From DASRIA01 sp963816975 (GTDB lineage Bacteria > Actinomycetota > Thermoleophilia > Solirubrobacterales > JBBDJG01): a stretch of DNA of 64,000 nucleotides. Shown here one piece after another: positions 42,158-50,630 of the stretch. A program made the translations under genes and the position numbers. The notes beneath the pieces were generated by a model. It made no database searches. It was not told the origin of the DNA and saw only the letters and a list, made by a program, of their open reading frames with translations. Position 1 is the first letter of the stretch. Every line of letters begins with the position of its first letter. The stretch spans positions 1,302,001 to 1,366,000 of the forward strand of contig CAWFMD010000006.1 of the NCBI GenBank assembly GCA_963816975.1, given 5' to 3'.

Positions 42158-42298
42158 CCTCGAAGTGTCGCAGCGCCATGCGGCTCGGCGGGGCGGTCCG
42201 GTACGATGTTGACTCGCCAATCAGTCGTCCGGTGTCAATCGTTTCGAAAGCAACCGCGGGCGACCTCTCTCACAGCCTTCCGACAAGGAGACCGTCAC

Positions 42299-43480
42299 GT
42301 GGTTGACTTCACGCTTACCGACGAGCAGAAAGACCTGCGCGAGCTGGCGCACAACTTCGCGGAGAAGGAGATCCGCCCGGTGGCGTGGGACTACGACCGG
42401 GACGCCGTCTGGCCGCAGGAGATCATCGAGAAGGCCCACGAGGTGGGGCTGATGAACGCCGAGGTCCCGCAGGAATATGGCGGACCCGGCCTGCACGTCC
42501 TCGACGGGTGCCTGATCGAGGAGGAGTTCGGCTGGGGCTGCTCGGGGATCGGCACGTCGCTGATGTGCAACGGCCTCGCTTCCGCCCCCGTGATCATCGG
42601 CGGCTCCGAGGAGATCAAGAAGCAGTTCCTCGGAATGCTGATCGAGGAGCCCAAGCTCGCCTCGTTCTGTCTGACCGAGCCGGAGGCCGGCTCCGACGTC
42701 GGGTCGATGCGGACTCGTGCGGTCAAGCAGGGCGACAAGTACGTCATCAACGGGTCCAAGGTCTTCATCACCAACGGCTCGCACGCCAGCTGGTACACGG
42801 TCTACGCCAAGACCGACCCGGACAAGGGCCACAAGGGCATCTCCGCCTTCGTCGTCCCGCGGGACGCGCCCGGCGTGTCGGTCGCCAAGAAGGAGGACAA
42901 GCTGGGCCAGCGCGCCTCCGACACCGCGCAGATCGTGTTCGAGGACGTCGAGATCCCCGAGGAAAACCTGCTGGGCGAGGAGAACCACGGCTTCAAGCTC
43001 GCGATGATGACGCTCGACCGCACCCGCCCAGGCGTGGCGGCGATGGCCGTCGGCATCGGCCGCGCCGCGTTCGAGTTCGCGCGCGACTACTCCAAGGAGC
43101 GCGTCCAGTTCGGCGTGCCGATCGCGATGCACCAGGCGATCCAGTTCATGATCGCCGACATGGCGACGAAGGTCGAGGCCGGGCGGCTGCTCGTGTGGCA
43201 GTCAGCCGCGCTGCTCGACCAGGGCAAGCGCAACACGCTGGCCGCGTCGCACGCAAAGCGCTTCTCCGCCGACTCCGCGATGGAGATCGCGACCGACGCG
43301 GTGCAGGTCTACGGCGGCTACGGGTTCATCAAGGAGTACCCCGTCGAGAAGTTGATGCGCGACGCGAAGATCATGCAGCTGTACGAGGGCACGTCCCAGA
43401 TCCAGCGCCTGGTGATCGCGCGCGAGGTGCTGATGCCGCGCCGGGTCGACACTCCGGCGATGGCGACCGCGGCCGGCTAG
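42299..43480 (+). CDS. Acyl-CoA dehydrogenase
   Basis: FAD enzyme of fatty-acid beta-oxidation that forms trans-2-enoyl-CoA, 393 residues. Conserved: LTEPEAGSDVGSMRT (FAD/substrate), FITNGSHASWYTVYAKT, KERVQFGVPIAMHQAIQF, and the catalytic Glu in YEGTSQIQRLVIAREVL. GTG start with AAGGAG 8 bases upstream. Starts the beta-oxidation block with PadR, 3-hydroxyacyl-CoA dehydrogenase and enoyl-CoA hydratase genes following. Confidence 0.95.
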   Translation: MVDFTLTDEQKDLRELAHNFAEKEIRPVAWDYDRDAVWPQEIIEKAHEVGLMNAEVPQEYGGPGLHVLDGCLIEEEFGWGCSGIGTSLMCNGLASAPVIIGGSEEIKKQFLGMLIEEPKLASFCLTEPEAGSDVGSMRTRAVKQGDKYVINGSKVFITNGSHASWYTVYAKTDPDKGHKGISAFVVPRDAPGVSVAKKEDKLGQRASDTAQIVFEDVEIPEENLLGEENHGFKLAMMTLDRTRPGVAAMAVGIGRAAFEFARDYSKERVQFGVPIAMHQAIQFMIADMATKVEAGRLLVWQSAALLDQGKRNTLAASHAKRFSADSAMEIATDAVQVYGGYGFIKEYPVEKLMRDAKIMQLYEGTSQIQRLVIAREVLMPRRVDTPAMATAAG

Positions 43481-43537
43481 GGAACCGGGCCGGCGCCTGA
43501 GCGGCGCTGGTTGCCTGTGACGGTCGGGCCGCGAGCT

Positions 43538-43543
43538 TAGAAT
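43538..43543 (+). promoter_or_regulatory. TAGAAT -10 hexamer upstream of the PadR gene
   Basis: TAGAAT at 43538-43543 would set a transcription start near 43551. Coding character of the PadR frame begins here, with no ATG/GTG/TTG in frame until 43661. Confidence 0.4.
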
Positions 43544-43660
43544 GGCTCGAGCACCATCGCGACGCTGCCCGAACAAGACCCGGGCCGGGCCACGGGCCAG
43601 GCCGCAGCCGCCCGTGCCGCCGCGGGCGAGGCCGCGCGTGCCGCGGACGCCGCCGGACGG

Positions 43661-44050
43661 GTGCGCAGAGGGCGGCCGTCGGACGTGTTCGGCGGGGAGT
43701 TGCGCCGGCGCGACGTCTTCACCTTGCTGGTCTTCCACCTGATCGCCCGCTCCGACAGCGGCGCTTCCTACGGTAACCAGCTGATCGAGCAGATCGAGGC
43801 GATCACCTCGGGCACGGTCAGCCTCAACCCGAACACCATGTATCCCCTGCTGAGGGAGCTGGAGGGGGGCGGGTTCATCGATGGCCGCTGGGAACACCCC
43901 GAGAAGCGCAGCCGCCGGATGTACACGCTCACCGACAGTGGCCGTGCGGAGTACGCGCGCCTGCGCGCAGCGCTGGAGCCCTTCCTCGATCAGATCGTGC
44001 GCAGCATCACGCTGATCAAGCAAGAGATCTACGGAGGCGGCGGCGACTAG
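43661..44050 (+). CDS. PadR-family transcriptional regulator
   Basis: Winged-helix repressor, 129 residues from GTG 43661: FTLLVFHLIARSDSGASYGN, the recognition segment LNPNTMYPLLRELEGGGFID and YTLTDSGRAEYARLR. It probably controls the neighbouring beta-oxidation genes. The same frame is open and looks coding (Ala-rich, high third-position GC) back to 43541, but contains no standard start there; the true start may be non-canonical or upstream bases misread. Confidence 0.85.
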   Translation: MRRGRPSDVFGGELRRRDVFTLLVFHLIARSDSGASYGNQLIEQIEAITSGTVSLNPNTMYPLLRELEGGGFIDGRWEHPEKRSRRMYTLTDSGRAEYARLRAALEPFLDQIVRSITLIKQEIYGGGGD

Positions 44051-44091
44051 ATAGGCTTCCGCCGCCCCTACAGCGCGGAGGTTGTGCACCC

Positions 44092-44976
44092 ATGTTCGTA
44101 TTCAAGACCGCCGTTGTCGGCGCCGGCACGATGGGTGGCGAGATCGCCCAGACCCTGGCCGCCGCCGATCTGCCGGTAGTCCTCAAGGACGTAGACCAGA
44201 AGTACGTGGATCAGGGTCTCGAGAAGGCACGCCAGGTGACGGAGGCCCAGCTGCAGGGCCTGGTCAAGAAGGAGAAGATCACCGCCGACCAGGCGAAGCG
44301 CCAGCTCGAGCACACCGTCGGGCTGATCGCCGGGACGACGACCTATGACGGATTCGGCGACGTGGACTTCGTGGTCGAGGCGGTGCCGGAGCGGATCGAG
44401 ATCAAGCGGCAGGTGTTCGCCGAGCTCGACGCCGCGACTCCCGGTCACGCGATCCTCTCCAGCAACACATCGTCGCTCTCGATCACCGAGATGGGCGACG
44501 CGACGCTGCGTCCCGACAAGGTGATCGGGTTCCACTACTTCTATCCGGCCTCCGTGATGCGGCTGATCGAGGTGGTCGAGGGGGAGGAGACCTCCGACGA
44601 GACGGTCCAGACGACGATCAACTTCGTCCAGCAGATCCGCAAGATGCCGATCCGCTGCGGCGAGGTGCCCGGGTTCGTCGTGAACCGCATCCTGAACTCC
44701 GCGGCAAGCGAGATCTGGCGCCACAAGGACGAGTCGGGAGTATCGGCGCAGGAAATCGACAAGGAGATCGCGGACTCGCGTGTCACGCCGATGGGCCCGT
44801 TCTTCCTGAGCGACCTGCTCGGGCTCGACACGGTGCTGCACGTCGCTGAGCATCTGCACGAGTCCTATGGGGATCGGTTCTACGTGTCGCCCGAGATGCA
44901 GAGCCTCGTGGCGGCGGGCAACTTCGGCCAGAAGACCGGCAAGGGCTTCTACGACCACTCAAAGAACGGGAGCTAG
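44092..44976 (+). CDS. 3-hydroxyacyl-CoA dehydrogenase, NAD-binding and first C-terminal domain
   Basis: 294 residues. Rossmann motif VVGAGTMGGEIAQTLAAAD, substrate motif NTSSLSITEMG, catalytic His in VIGFHYFYPASVM and VVNRILNSAASEIW. Oxidises 3-hydroxyacyl-CoA in beta-oxidation. In FadB-type proteins a second C-terminal copy follows; here it is found on the N-terminus of the next gene product instead. ATG with GCGGAGG upstream. The next gene begins 2 bp after the stop. Confidence 0.93.
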   Translation: MFVFKTAVVGAGTMGGEIAQTLAAADLPVVLKDVDQKYVDQGLEKARQVTEAQLQGLVKKEKITADQAKRQLEHTVGLIAGTTTYDGFGDVDFVVEAVPERIEIKRQVFAELDAATPGHAILSSNTSSLSITEMGDATLRPDKVIGFHYFYPASVMRLIEVVEGEETSDETVQTTINFVQQIRKMPIRCGEVPGFVVNRILNSAASEIWRHKDESGVSAQEIDKEIADSRVTPMGPFFLSDLLGLDTVLHVAEHLHESYGDRFYVSPEMQSLVAAGNFGQKTGKGFYDHSKNGS

Positions 44977-44978
44977 AC

Positions 44979-46079
44979 ATGGAGCAAGCAACCGCAACCG
45001 GCTCCGTCGTCGAGCGCTTCACGCTGAAGGCCTTCGTCGAGGCGTGTCTGGTGCTCGAGGAGGGTGTGTCCAGCCTGCGCGAGATCGAGACCGGCATGAT
45101 GACCGGCGCCGGGATCCTGCCCGGGCCCTTCGCGCGCGCGGACGAGCGCGGGCTGGACGAGATGCTCACGGCGCTCGAGCGCGCCGAGGCCGAATGGGGC
45201 GACCGCTTCGCCGTGCCGCTGATCCTGCGCCGGCTGGTCGCGCAAGGGCGGCTCGGCAAGCAGGCGGGACAGGGCTTCTTTCCCTACCCGCAGCCCGACG
45301 CCGACTTCGAGCAGAAGGAGACGGTGCTGCTCGAGACACGCGGGCCGATCGCGGTGATCTGGCTGAACCGGCCGCCCGCGAACCCACTCAGCCCGCAGGT
45401 GATCACGGAGTTCGGCGAGGTCTGGAGGCACTGTCACGCGAGCGCCCAGATTCGCTCCGTGGTGATCGCGTCCTCGAACATCTTCACGTTCTCGGCCGGC
45501 GCCGACATCAAGGAGTTCACGAAGATGGATGCCTCCGCCGGAGCAGGCCTGCTCGACTCAGGCCACGCGATGCTGCGTGAGATGGAGCAGTCGAGCACGA
45601 CCACGATCGCCGCCGTCAACAGCATCGCCTTCGGTGGCGGATGCGAGCTGTCGATGGCCTGCGACTTCAGGCTCGCGGCCGAGTCGGCGACCTTCGGCCA
45701 GCCGGAGATCAACCTCGGAATCATCCCCGGCTTCGGCGGCACGCAGCGCCTGCCGCGTCTGGTGGGTGAGGCCAAGGCGCTCGAGATGAACCTCACCGGT
45801 GAGGCGATCCTGGCGGAGGAGGCCTACCGCCTCGGGCTCGTCCACGCGGTGGTGCCGGATCACGAGCTGCTCGACACCGCCCTCAACTGGGCCGGCAAGC
45901 TGGCGGGACAGCCGCCGGTCGCGATCGAGCAGGTCAAGACGGTCTCGCACAAGGGCGACCTCGACGATGGCATCGCGGCCGAAAAGCAGGGCTTCGCGAC
46001 AGCGTTCGCCTCAGAGGACGCGCGGGAAGGCATCGGCGCGTTCATTCAGAAGCGCAAGGCGAAGTTCAAGGGGAAATAG
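44979..46079 (+). CDS. Enoyl-CoA hydratase fused to a 3HCDH C-terminal domain
   Basis: 366 residues with an unusual order. Residues 1-105 are a 3-hydroxyacyl-CoA dehydrogenase C-terminal domain (RFTLKAFVEACLVLEEGVSS, GKQAGQGFFPYP); residues about 110-366 are crotonase: SAGADIKEFTKM oxyanion region, IAFGGGCELSMACDFRLA, and FGQPEINLGIIPGFGGTQRL with the catalytic Glu. Together with the previous gene it makes a two-piece equivalent of FadB/FadJ in which the hydratase sits at the opposite end. Likely forms a complex with its neighbour. Confidence 0.92.
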   Translation: MEQATATGSVVERFTLKAFVEACLVLEEGVSSLREIETGMMTGAGILPGPFARADERGLDEMLTALERAEAEWGDRFAVPLILRRLVAQGRLGKQAGQGFFPYPQPDADFEQKETVLLETRGPIAVIWLNRPPANPLSPQVITEFGEVWRHCHASAQIRSVVIASSNIFTFSAGADIKEFTKMDASAGAGLLDSGHAMLREMEQSSTTTIAAVNSIAFGGGCELSMACDFRLAAESATFGQPEINLGIIPGFGGTQRLPRLVGEAKALEMNLTGEAILAEEAYRLGLVHAVVPDHELLDTALNWAGKLAGQPPVAIEQVKTVSHKGDLDDGIAAEKQGFATAFASEDAREGIGAFIQKRKAKFKGK

Positions 46080-46101
46080 CCACCGGCCGTCCGCCGAGTC
46101 G

Positions 46102-46836
46102 ATGAGCCTGGAGCGCTTGGCCGAGCTGATCCGGGAGTGCGACCACGTGGTCGCACTGACCGGCGCCGGCATCTCCGTCCCGTCGGGCATTCCGGACTTC
46201 CGCTCGCCCGGGACCGGGCTGTGGGAGAACGTCGACCCGATGGAGGTTGCGCACCTCGACGTGTTCCTGCACGACCCCCGGCGGTTCTGGTCCTACTACC
46301 GTCCCCGCTTCGGGACGCTCGCCGACAAGCAGCCCAATCCGGCCCACGGCGTGCTTGCCGAACTGGAGCACCGCGGGATGCTGGATGCCGTGATCACCCA
46401 GAACATCGACACGCTGCACCGCAAGGCCGGCTCGCGCAAGGTGGTCGAGGTGCACGGCACGATCGAGACCGGGTCCTGCTGGACGTGCAAGGCGAGTTAC
46501 CCGCTCGCTGTGGTCGAGTCGATGTTCGATGCCGACGGGATTGCGCGCTGCAGCTGCGGTGGGCCGGTGAAGCCGGACGTCGTGCTGTTCGGGGAGGTGC
46601 TCCCCGAAGCAGCGATGCTCGAGGCCCATGCGCTGTGCGGCCGCGCCGATCTGCTCCTGTGCGTCGGTTCCTCCCTCGAGGTCCATCCCGTGGCCGGGCT
46701 CCCGGGCGTCACGCGCGGAGCGGGCGGCACGCTGGCGATCGTGACCAAGGGCCCGACGCCGTACGACGCCGAGGCGGAGGTGCGCCTCGATGGGGACGTC
46801 GTGGAGGAGCTGCAGGCGCTGCTGCGCCTGCTGTGA
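46102..46836 (+). CDS. Sir2-family NAD-dependent protein deacylase
   Basis: 244 residues. NAD-binding GAGISVPSGIPDFRSPG, TQNIDTLHRKAGS with the catalytic-site His in VVEVHGTIETG, zinc Cys in CWTCKASY and CSCGG, and VKPDVVLFGEVLP. Removes acyl groups from lysines; its position after the beta-oxidation genes suggests control of acyl-CoA enzymes such as acyl-CoA synthetases. Its stop and that of the convergent gene are back to back (TGATCA). Confidence 0.94.
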   Translation: MSLERLAELIRECDHVVALTGAGISVPSGIPDFRSPGTGLWENVDPMEVAHLDVFLHDPRRFWSYYRPRFGTLADKQPNPAHGVLAELEHRGMLDAVITQNIDTLHRKAGSRKVVEVHGTIETGSCWTCKASYPLAVVESMFDADGIARCSCGGPVKPDVVLFGEVLPEAAMLEAHALCGRADLLLCVGSSLEVHPVAGLPGVTRGAGGTLAIVTKGPTPYDAEAEVRLDGDVVEELQALLRLL

Positions 46837-47589
46837 TCAGTCGCTCTCCGCGTAGCGCCGGCGCCGCAGGACCCGCTCCAGCTCGGTGACGAGGTCCTCC
46901 AGCTCGGCGCGTTGCTGATCGTCGAGCTCGCCGTCCATCGCGGACCGCGAGAGGCTGGTGGCGTGCTCGAAGCGCTTCGCCGCGCCGGTGTCCGGGACGC
47001 CGTCGCGAGCGAGCTCGGCCCGCAACGCCTCGGCCGCGACGCGCGTCTGCAGCGCTGCCGCCACGTACCGTTCGCCGTCGAGGTCGAGCCGCGCGCGCAG
47101 CAGCAATTCCTCGCTGGCCCTGATCTCCGCACGCCTGCCGGTGAGGATGCCCGCCAGCTCCTGCTCGGGCGCGAGCATCTTGCGCCGGACCCGCGGGCGC
47201 CCATGTTCGGGGGGCACCACGATCGCGTCGTCCCACGCACCGTCCACGAGCGCCGGGCCGCTGCCGTAACCGAGGCGCACGCGCACCGCCTGGTGGCGTG
47301 ACACATCGTGTGCATGGGGGTCCGCGGCGGACACGCGATACGCCGCCACCGCGCGGTTCACCTGGGTCAGCGCGGCGGCGATCTCCACGTCGCCCTGGTC
47401 GTCGCGGCCGCGGCAGCGCTCCAGCCAGTCGTGCGCCGCGCCGTCAGCGTCGAACGGCTCTGCCGCGATTACCGTCACACGGGTGATCGGGACCGGCTCC
47501 GGCTCGACCGCGCCGGCAGGAAGCCTGACCGGACGCCGGCCGCGCGTGCGTGATGGGCGCTCGGCGTGCAGCGTGGCGAACACGATCAC
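46837..47589 (-). CDS. Hypothetical protein with C-terminal helical domain, 5' end uncertain
   Basis: At least 250 residues from GTG 47589. N-terminal part has beta character (VPITRVTVIAAEPFDADGAA), the C-terminus is helical and charged (LEDLVTELERVLRRRRYAESD). The frame reads coding-like upstream of this GTG (RQLFRFCQLDFPFALGPSDG, YLERDPDG) as far as the stop codon at 47710 of the preceding gene, without any standard start, so the true N-terminus is probably longer. No function recognised. Confidence 0.7.
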   Translation of the reverse strand: MIVFATLHAERPSRTRGRRPVRLPAGAVEPEPVPITRVTVIAAEPFDADGAAHDWLERCRGRDDQGDVEIAAALTQVNRAVAAYRVSAADPHAHDVSRHQAVRVRLGYGSGPALVDGAWDDAIVVPPEHGRPRVRRKMLAPEQELAGILTGRRAEIRASEELLLRARLDLDGERYVAAALQTRVAAEALRAELARDGVPDTGAAKRFEHATSLSRSAMDGELDDQQRAELEDLVTELERVLRRRRYAESD

Positions 47590-47709
47590 GGCGCGGTCAG
47601 CGCCGTCGGGATCACGTTCCAGGTAACGGCCGTCCGACGGTCCCAGCGCGAACGGGAAGTCGAGCTGGCAGAACCGGAAGAGCTGGCGGGGGGGCGCCGT
47701 GGGCCCGGG

Positions 47710-50100
47710 CTACTCGCCCACGTGGGCGTGGCTCGAGCGTTGCTTGCCCGCAGCGCGCTTGCGTTTGACCTTGATGGAGTACTTCGACGGCTTGGTCCGG
47801 ACCACCGGATTGCGGATGTCGGCGATGCGGTCGACGAACTTGTCCCACTGGTTGGCGGACAGGATGCGACGTGCCGCGCGGCCGAGCTTCGCGTTGGAGC
47901 CCAGCAGTGGGCGCCAGCCGACGTGGATGTGATCCGCGTGATCGCCCATGGCGAAGCTTGGTCCGTCCAGGTCCATCAGCGAGATCAGCTCGGTGGGCTG
48001 CATCACGCCCTGTAGCGTCAGGATCTTGCGGAGCGTGGTCTCGGTGACCGACCCGCGGCCCTGGTGGCCGAGTATCGGGGTGTCGTTGATCTTCGCGATG
48101 TCGACGGCGTTGCCGGAGCTGTGATTGGAGACGTTGCCCCCCGCCGTGTAGTAGCCGTGTCCGCATTTGAGCGACGTGACCGTCGGGCGCAGCCCGGACG
48201 CCGCCAGGAACTCGAGCGTTGCGAGGACGCGGCGGTCGACCTGACCGGTGCGGATGTCGAGGCGCCCGCAGGGGTAGATGTCGATGTCGGAGTTCGCCAG
48301 GACCCGGCGGGTCAGCGCCTCCTTGGACATCAGCAGCACCTGGCCGATGCCCGCCTGGTTCACGAGCGCGTTCTTGCCCACCGCGCGATAGATCGCGGTG
48401 GCCTCGAGCAGCTTCCATCCGTCGAGGATCGGCTTCGGGTCGATCCGGGGTGCGCCGCGACCGGCCGGGCGGATCGCAAAGTTGACGTGGGGGCCCAGCT
48501 TCGACCCGGGTCCCTCCTCGACCTTGCCGATGCGGCCCAGCACAGTGCCGCCGATGACCTTCGACCCTTCCTTGAGGGTTCGCAGGTTGACGTCGGACCG
48601 CTTCAGCCTCAGGACCCTCGAGAAGTAGACCTTGAACACCTCGAAGCCGGCCTCGTCGACGAGCTGTCCGGTCTGCTCGGCGGTGTCGCGATTGCCGGGC
48701 CGGGCCGGGTCCGCGAACAGGCGCTCCTTGTCGAGTGCATCCTGGTCCGCGACGCCCGTTGCCGTGGCGGGCGCGTCCGAAGCTGCCGCCGCGGATGCGG
48801 TCTGGTTGCGCTGGCTCCCCGCACTGGCGGGCGCGTCCGGCGCGGGCAGGTCCTCCTGCCGTGACGCGCGGGCGGCACGAAACTCGTCCTTGGCGCGGAT
48901 GTCCTGGAAGCGCTTCGGCACCGGGTAGCGCCGCGAGACCTTGCCGAGGTGCGCGTAGGTGTAGCGGTTGCCGTAGACGTCCTGAAGGATGATGAAGCGG
49001 CCGAGCCTCCTGCTGACGCCGATCTTCTTGATGACGCCGTCGTTGGTGGCGATCACCGGGGCGCCGCTACGCGCGTAGATGTTGATGGAACGGCGGCGGT
49101 CGTTCGAGTTGATGATCTTGGCCGCGTTGTGGTCGCGTCGGACCTTTTTGCCGAGTCGCCGCAGCTCGCGCTCCGCGAGGTCGTCGGCGTAGCGTGCGCG
49201 GGCGTGCACCGGGAAGTGACCCTGAGTCAGACCGGTGAGGGAGCCGACCAGGTCGGCGGGAAGGCCGGAGATCACACGTGCGCGCACCATCACCGAGTCG
49301 ACGTACCAGTCGGCGTGGTTGTACGCGAAGATCGCGCGCCGCAGGTCCTGGTCGGCGCCGGCGGCCTTCAGGTAGCGCGCCGCGGCGAAGATCGCGTCGA
49401 CGGGGTTGTACGGATCCTTCTCGCCGTCCTTGTTCGCGTCGGTGCCGTACATGCGCCACGAAGAGGGGATGAACTGCATCCACCCGAGTGCGCCTGCCGA
49501 CGACACGTTCAGGTTGCGCCCGTAGTCGGTCTCGATCTCGTTGATCGCTGCGAGCACTTCCCAGCGGATGCCGTACTGCGTCCCGGCGGCCTGGTAGATC
49601 GGAAGCAGGAAGGGCGGGATGCGGAACTTGCTGATGACGAAGTTCGGAACGCCGACCGGAGCGGGACCGGGGAGGCCGAGCGTAAGTGTCGGGTTGTCGC
49701 GAGTCGGTGATCCGTCGGGGCGGCGGATGTCGCCGGGCTTCGTCCGCTTGCGCGTCTTGGGCTTCGCCGACTCCCCCTCACCGAGGAACTCGCCGGGCGA
49801 CTTCTCGGTGTCGGTCTGGGGCTTGTCGGCGGTGTCGTCTCCACCATTGTCGGGAGCCGGCTGCGCGGGGGCGGACGGGCCACCGTCTTCGACCTTCTGG
49901 ATCGGAGCGCTGAGCTCCGGGAGCTGGATCGCCTGCGGGGGAGTGCCGGGCGGTACGTCGACCGTGGTCACGACCTCCTGGCCGCCGACGAGTGTGATGG
50001 TGATGGTGCGCAGTTCGGCAAGGGCCGGGAACGTGGCCAGGCCGAAGCCGGCCACGAATACCGCCGCCGTCAGCACACCGAAGAGGATCTTCCGCGTCAT
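47710..50100 (-). CDS. Multi-domain cell-wall hydrolase: transglycosylase, LytM-like, M15-like
   Basis: 796 residues, secreted (signal FGVLTAAVFVAGFGLATFPALA). A G5-like strand region (ITITLVGGQEVVTTVDVP) and a disordered linker lead to a MltB-type lytic transglycosylase (about 155-320; NEIETDYGRNL with the catalytic Glu, AGALGWMQFIPSSW). Then a degenerate M23/LytM domain (SINIYARSGAPVIATNDG, YTYAHL) lacking the first zinc motif. The last 160 residues resemble M15/VanY carboxypeptidases: SNHSSGNAVDI and DHADHIHVGW supply His, Asp and His ligands. One protein could thus cut both glycan and peptide bonds. Confidence 0.88.
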   Translation of the reverse strand: MTRKILFGVLTAAVFVAGFGLATFPALAELRTITITLVGGQEVVTTVDVPPGTPPQAIQLPELSAPIQKVEDGGPSAPAQPAPDNGGDDTADKPQTDTEKSPGEFLGEGESAKPKTRKRTKPGDIRRPDGSPTRDNPTLTLGLPGPAPVGVPNFVISKFRIPPFLLPIYQAAGTQYGIRWEVLAAINEIETDYGRNLNVSSAGALGWMQFIPSSWRMYGTDANKDGEKDPYNPVDAIFAAARYLKAAGADQDLRRAIFAYNHADWYVDSVMVRARVISGLPADLVGSLTGLTQGHFPVHARARYADDLAERELRRLGKKVRRDHNAAKIINSNDRRRSINIYARSGAPVIATNDGVIKKIGVSRRLGRFIILQDVYGNRYTYAHLGKVSRRYPVPKRFQDIRAKDEFRAARASRQEDLPAPDAPASAGSQRNQTASAAAASDAPATATGVADQDALDKERLFADPARPGNRDTAEQTGQLVDEAGFEVFKVYFSRVLRLKRSDVNLRTLKEGSKVIGGTVLGRIGKVEEGPGSKLGPHVNFAIRPAGRGAPRIDPKPILDGWKLLEATAIYRAVGKNALVNQAGIGQVLLMSKEALTRRVLANSDIDIYPCGRLDIRTGQVDRRVLATLEFLAASGLRPTVTSLKCGHGYYTAGGNVSNHSSGNAVDIAKINDTPILGHQGRGSVTETTLRKILTLQGVMQPTELISLMDLDGPSFAMGDHADHIHVGWRPLLGSNAKLGRAARRILSANQWDKFVDRIADIRNPVVRTKPSKYSIKVKRKRAAGKQRSSHAHVGE

Positions 50101-50177
50101 CCCTAGTAGACCTCGCCTGCCACCGCAGGCGCTCCCTCGATTCCCGGGCCGGACTCCAGCGCCGGGACCCTACTGCA

Positions 50178-50278
50178 CGAGATGCCCACGCTACCTACCG
50201 CGCCGTCGGCTTGCAACGTTGAACCGCGCCCTGCATGCAGGCCGAGTTCACCGGCGGCAGCCCCCTGCCTCGATCTCG
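50178..50278 (-). ncRNA. Structured leader element upstream of the cell-wall hydrolase gene
   Basis: CGAGAT (50273-50278, minus) can pair with ATCTCG (50178-50183), enclosing a GC-rich region with CCTGCATGCAGG (12-bp palindrome) and CAACGTTG. Bases GCCGGTGAACTCGGC and GCCGACGGCGCGGTAGG recall parts of the c-di-AMP (ydaO) riboswitch that precedes many actinobacterial wall hydrolases, but the match is incomplete. Candidate cis-regulatory RNA only. Confidence 0.3.
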
Positions 50279-50556
50279 ATGCCTCCCACGGGGTCATGAT
50301 AGTTGGATCGGCCTGCTCACGCGGTACTTGACGAAAAAACGCGCACCGGTGTGGTTGTTGCACCGGTACGCCGCATGGAACCATTCATCGTCCTCGTGCG
50401 AGCGTGACTTGAATGGATGAGATGGGGGTTCCCGGCAGCCTCGAGTGAGCTTACCCTCAAGCCGGACTAGAGGCTTTCCCACGCTCCGCGGGGTCGTTGT
50501 CCGGGCGTGGTCGACCGGTACCGGCGCCCGGCCCACGCTCGCCGGTTCGGATGCGC

Positions 50557-50562
50557 TAGTTT
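50557..50562 (+). promoter_or_regulatory. TAGTTT -10 hexamer of the phasin-like gene
   Basis: TAGTTT (50557-50562) would start a transcript near 50570, giving a leader of about 60 bases that contains AAGGGAG before ATG 50631. Confidence 0.4.
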
Positions 50563-50630
50563 GCCGATGCGCCGGCTGCGCGCGCCCGCGCAACACCAAT
50601 GCCCCCACGCGCACAAGGGAGTCCGGATAT

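Larger units (their letters stand above)
50101..50630. other. Long intergenic region between cell-wall hydrolase and phasin-like genes
   Basis: 530 bases without a convincing gene. It holds the leader of the minus-strand hydrolase gene, with a helix-bounded structured stretch at 50178-50278, a repeated GCACCGGT at 50343-50376, and the promoter of the plus-strand phasin-like gene. Short frames here lack start sites or coding bias. Confidence 0.6.

Noticed and set aside
50101..50384. Minus-strand frame of 93 codons directly before the wall hydrolase
   Set aside because: Frame lacks a ribosome binding site, has low coding bias and overlaps the structured leader.
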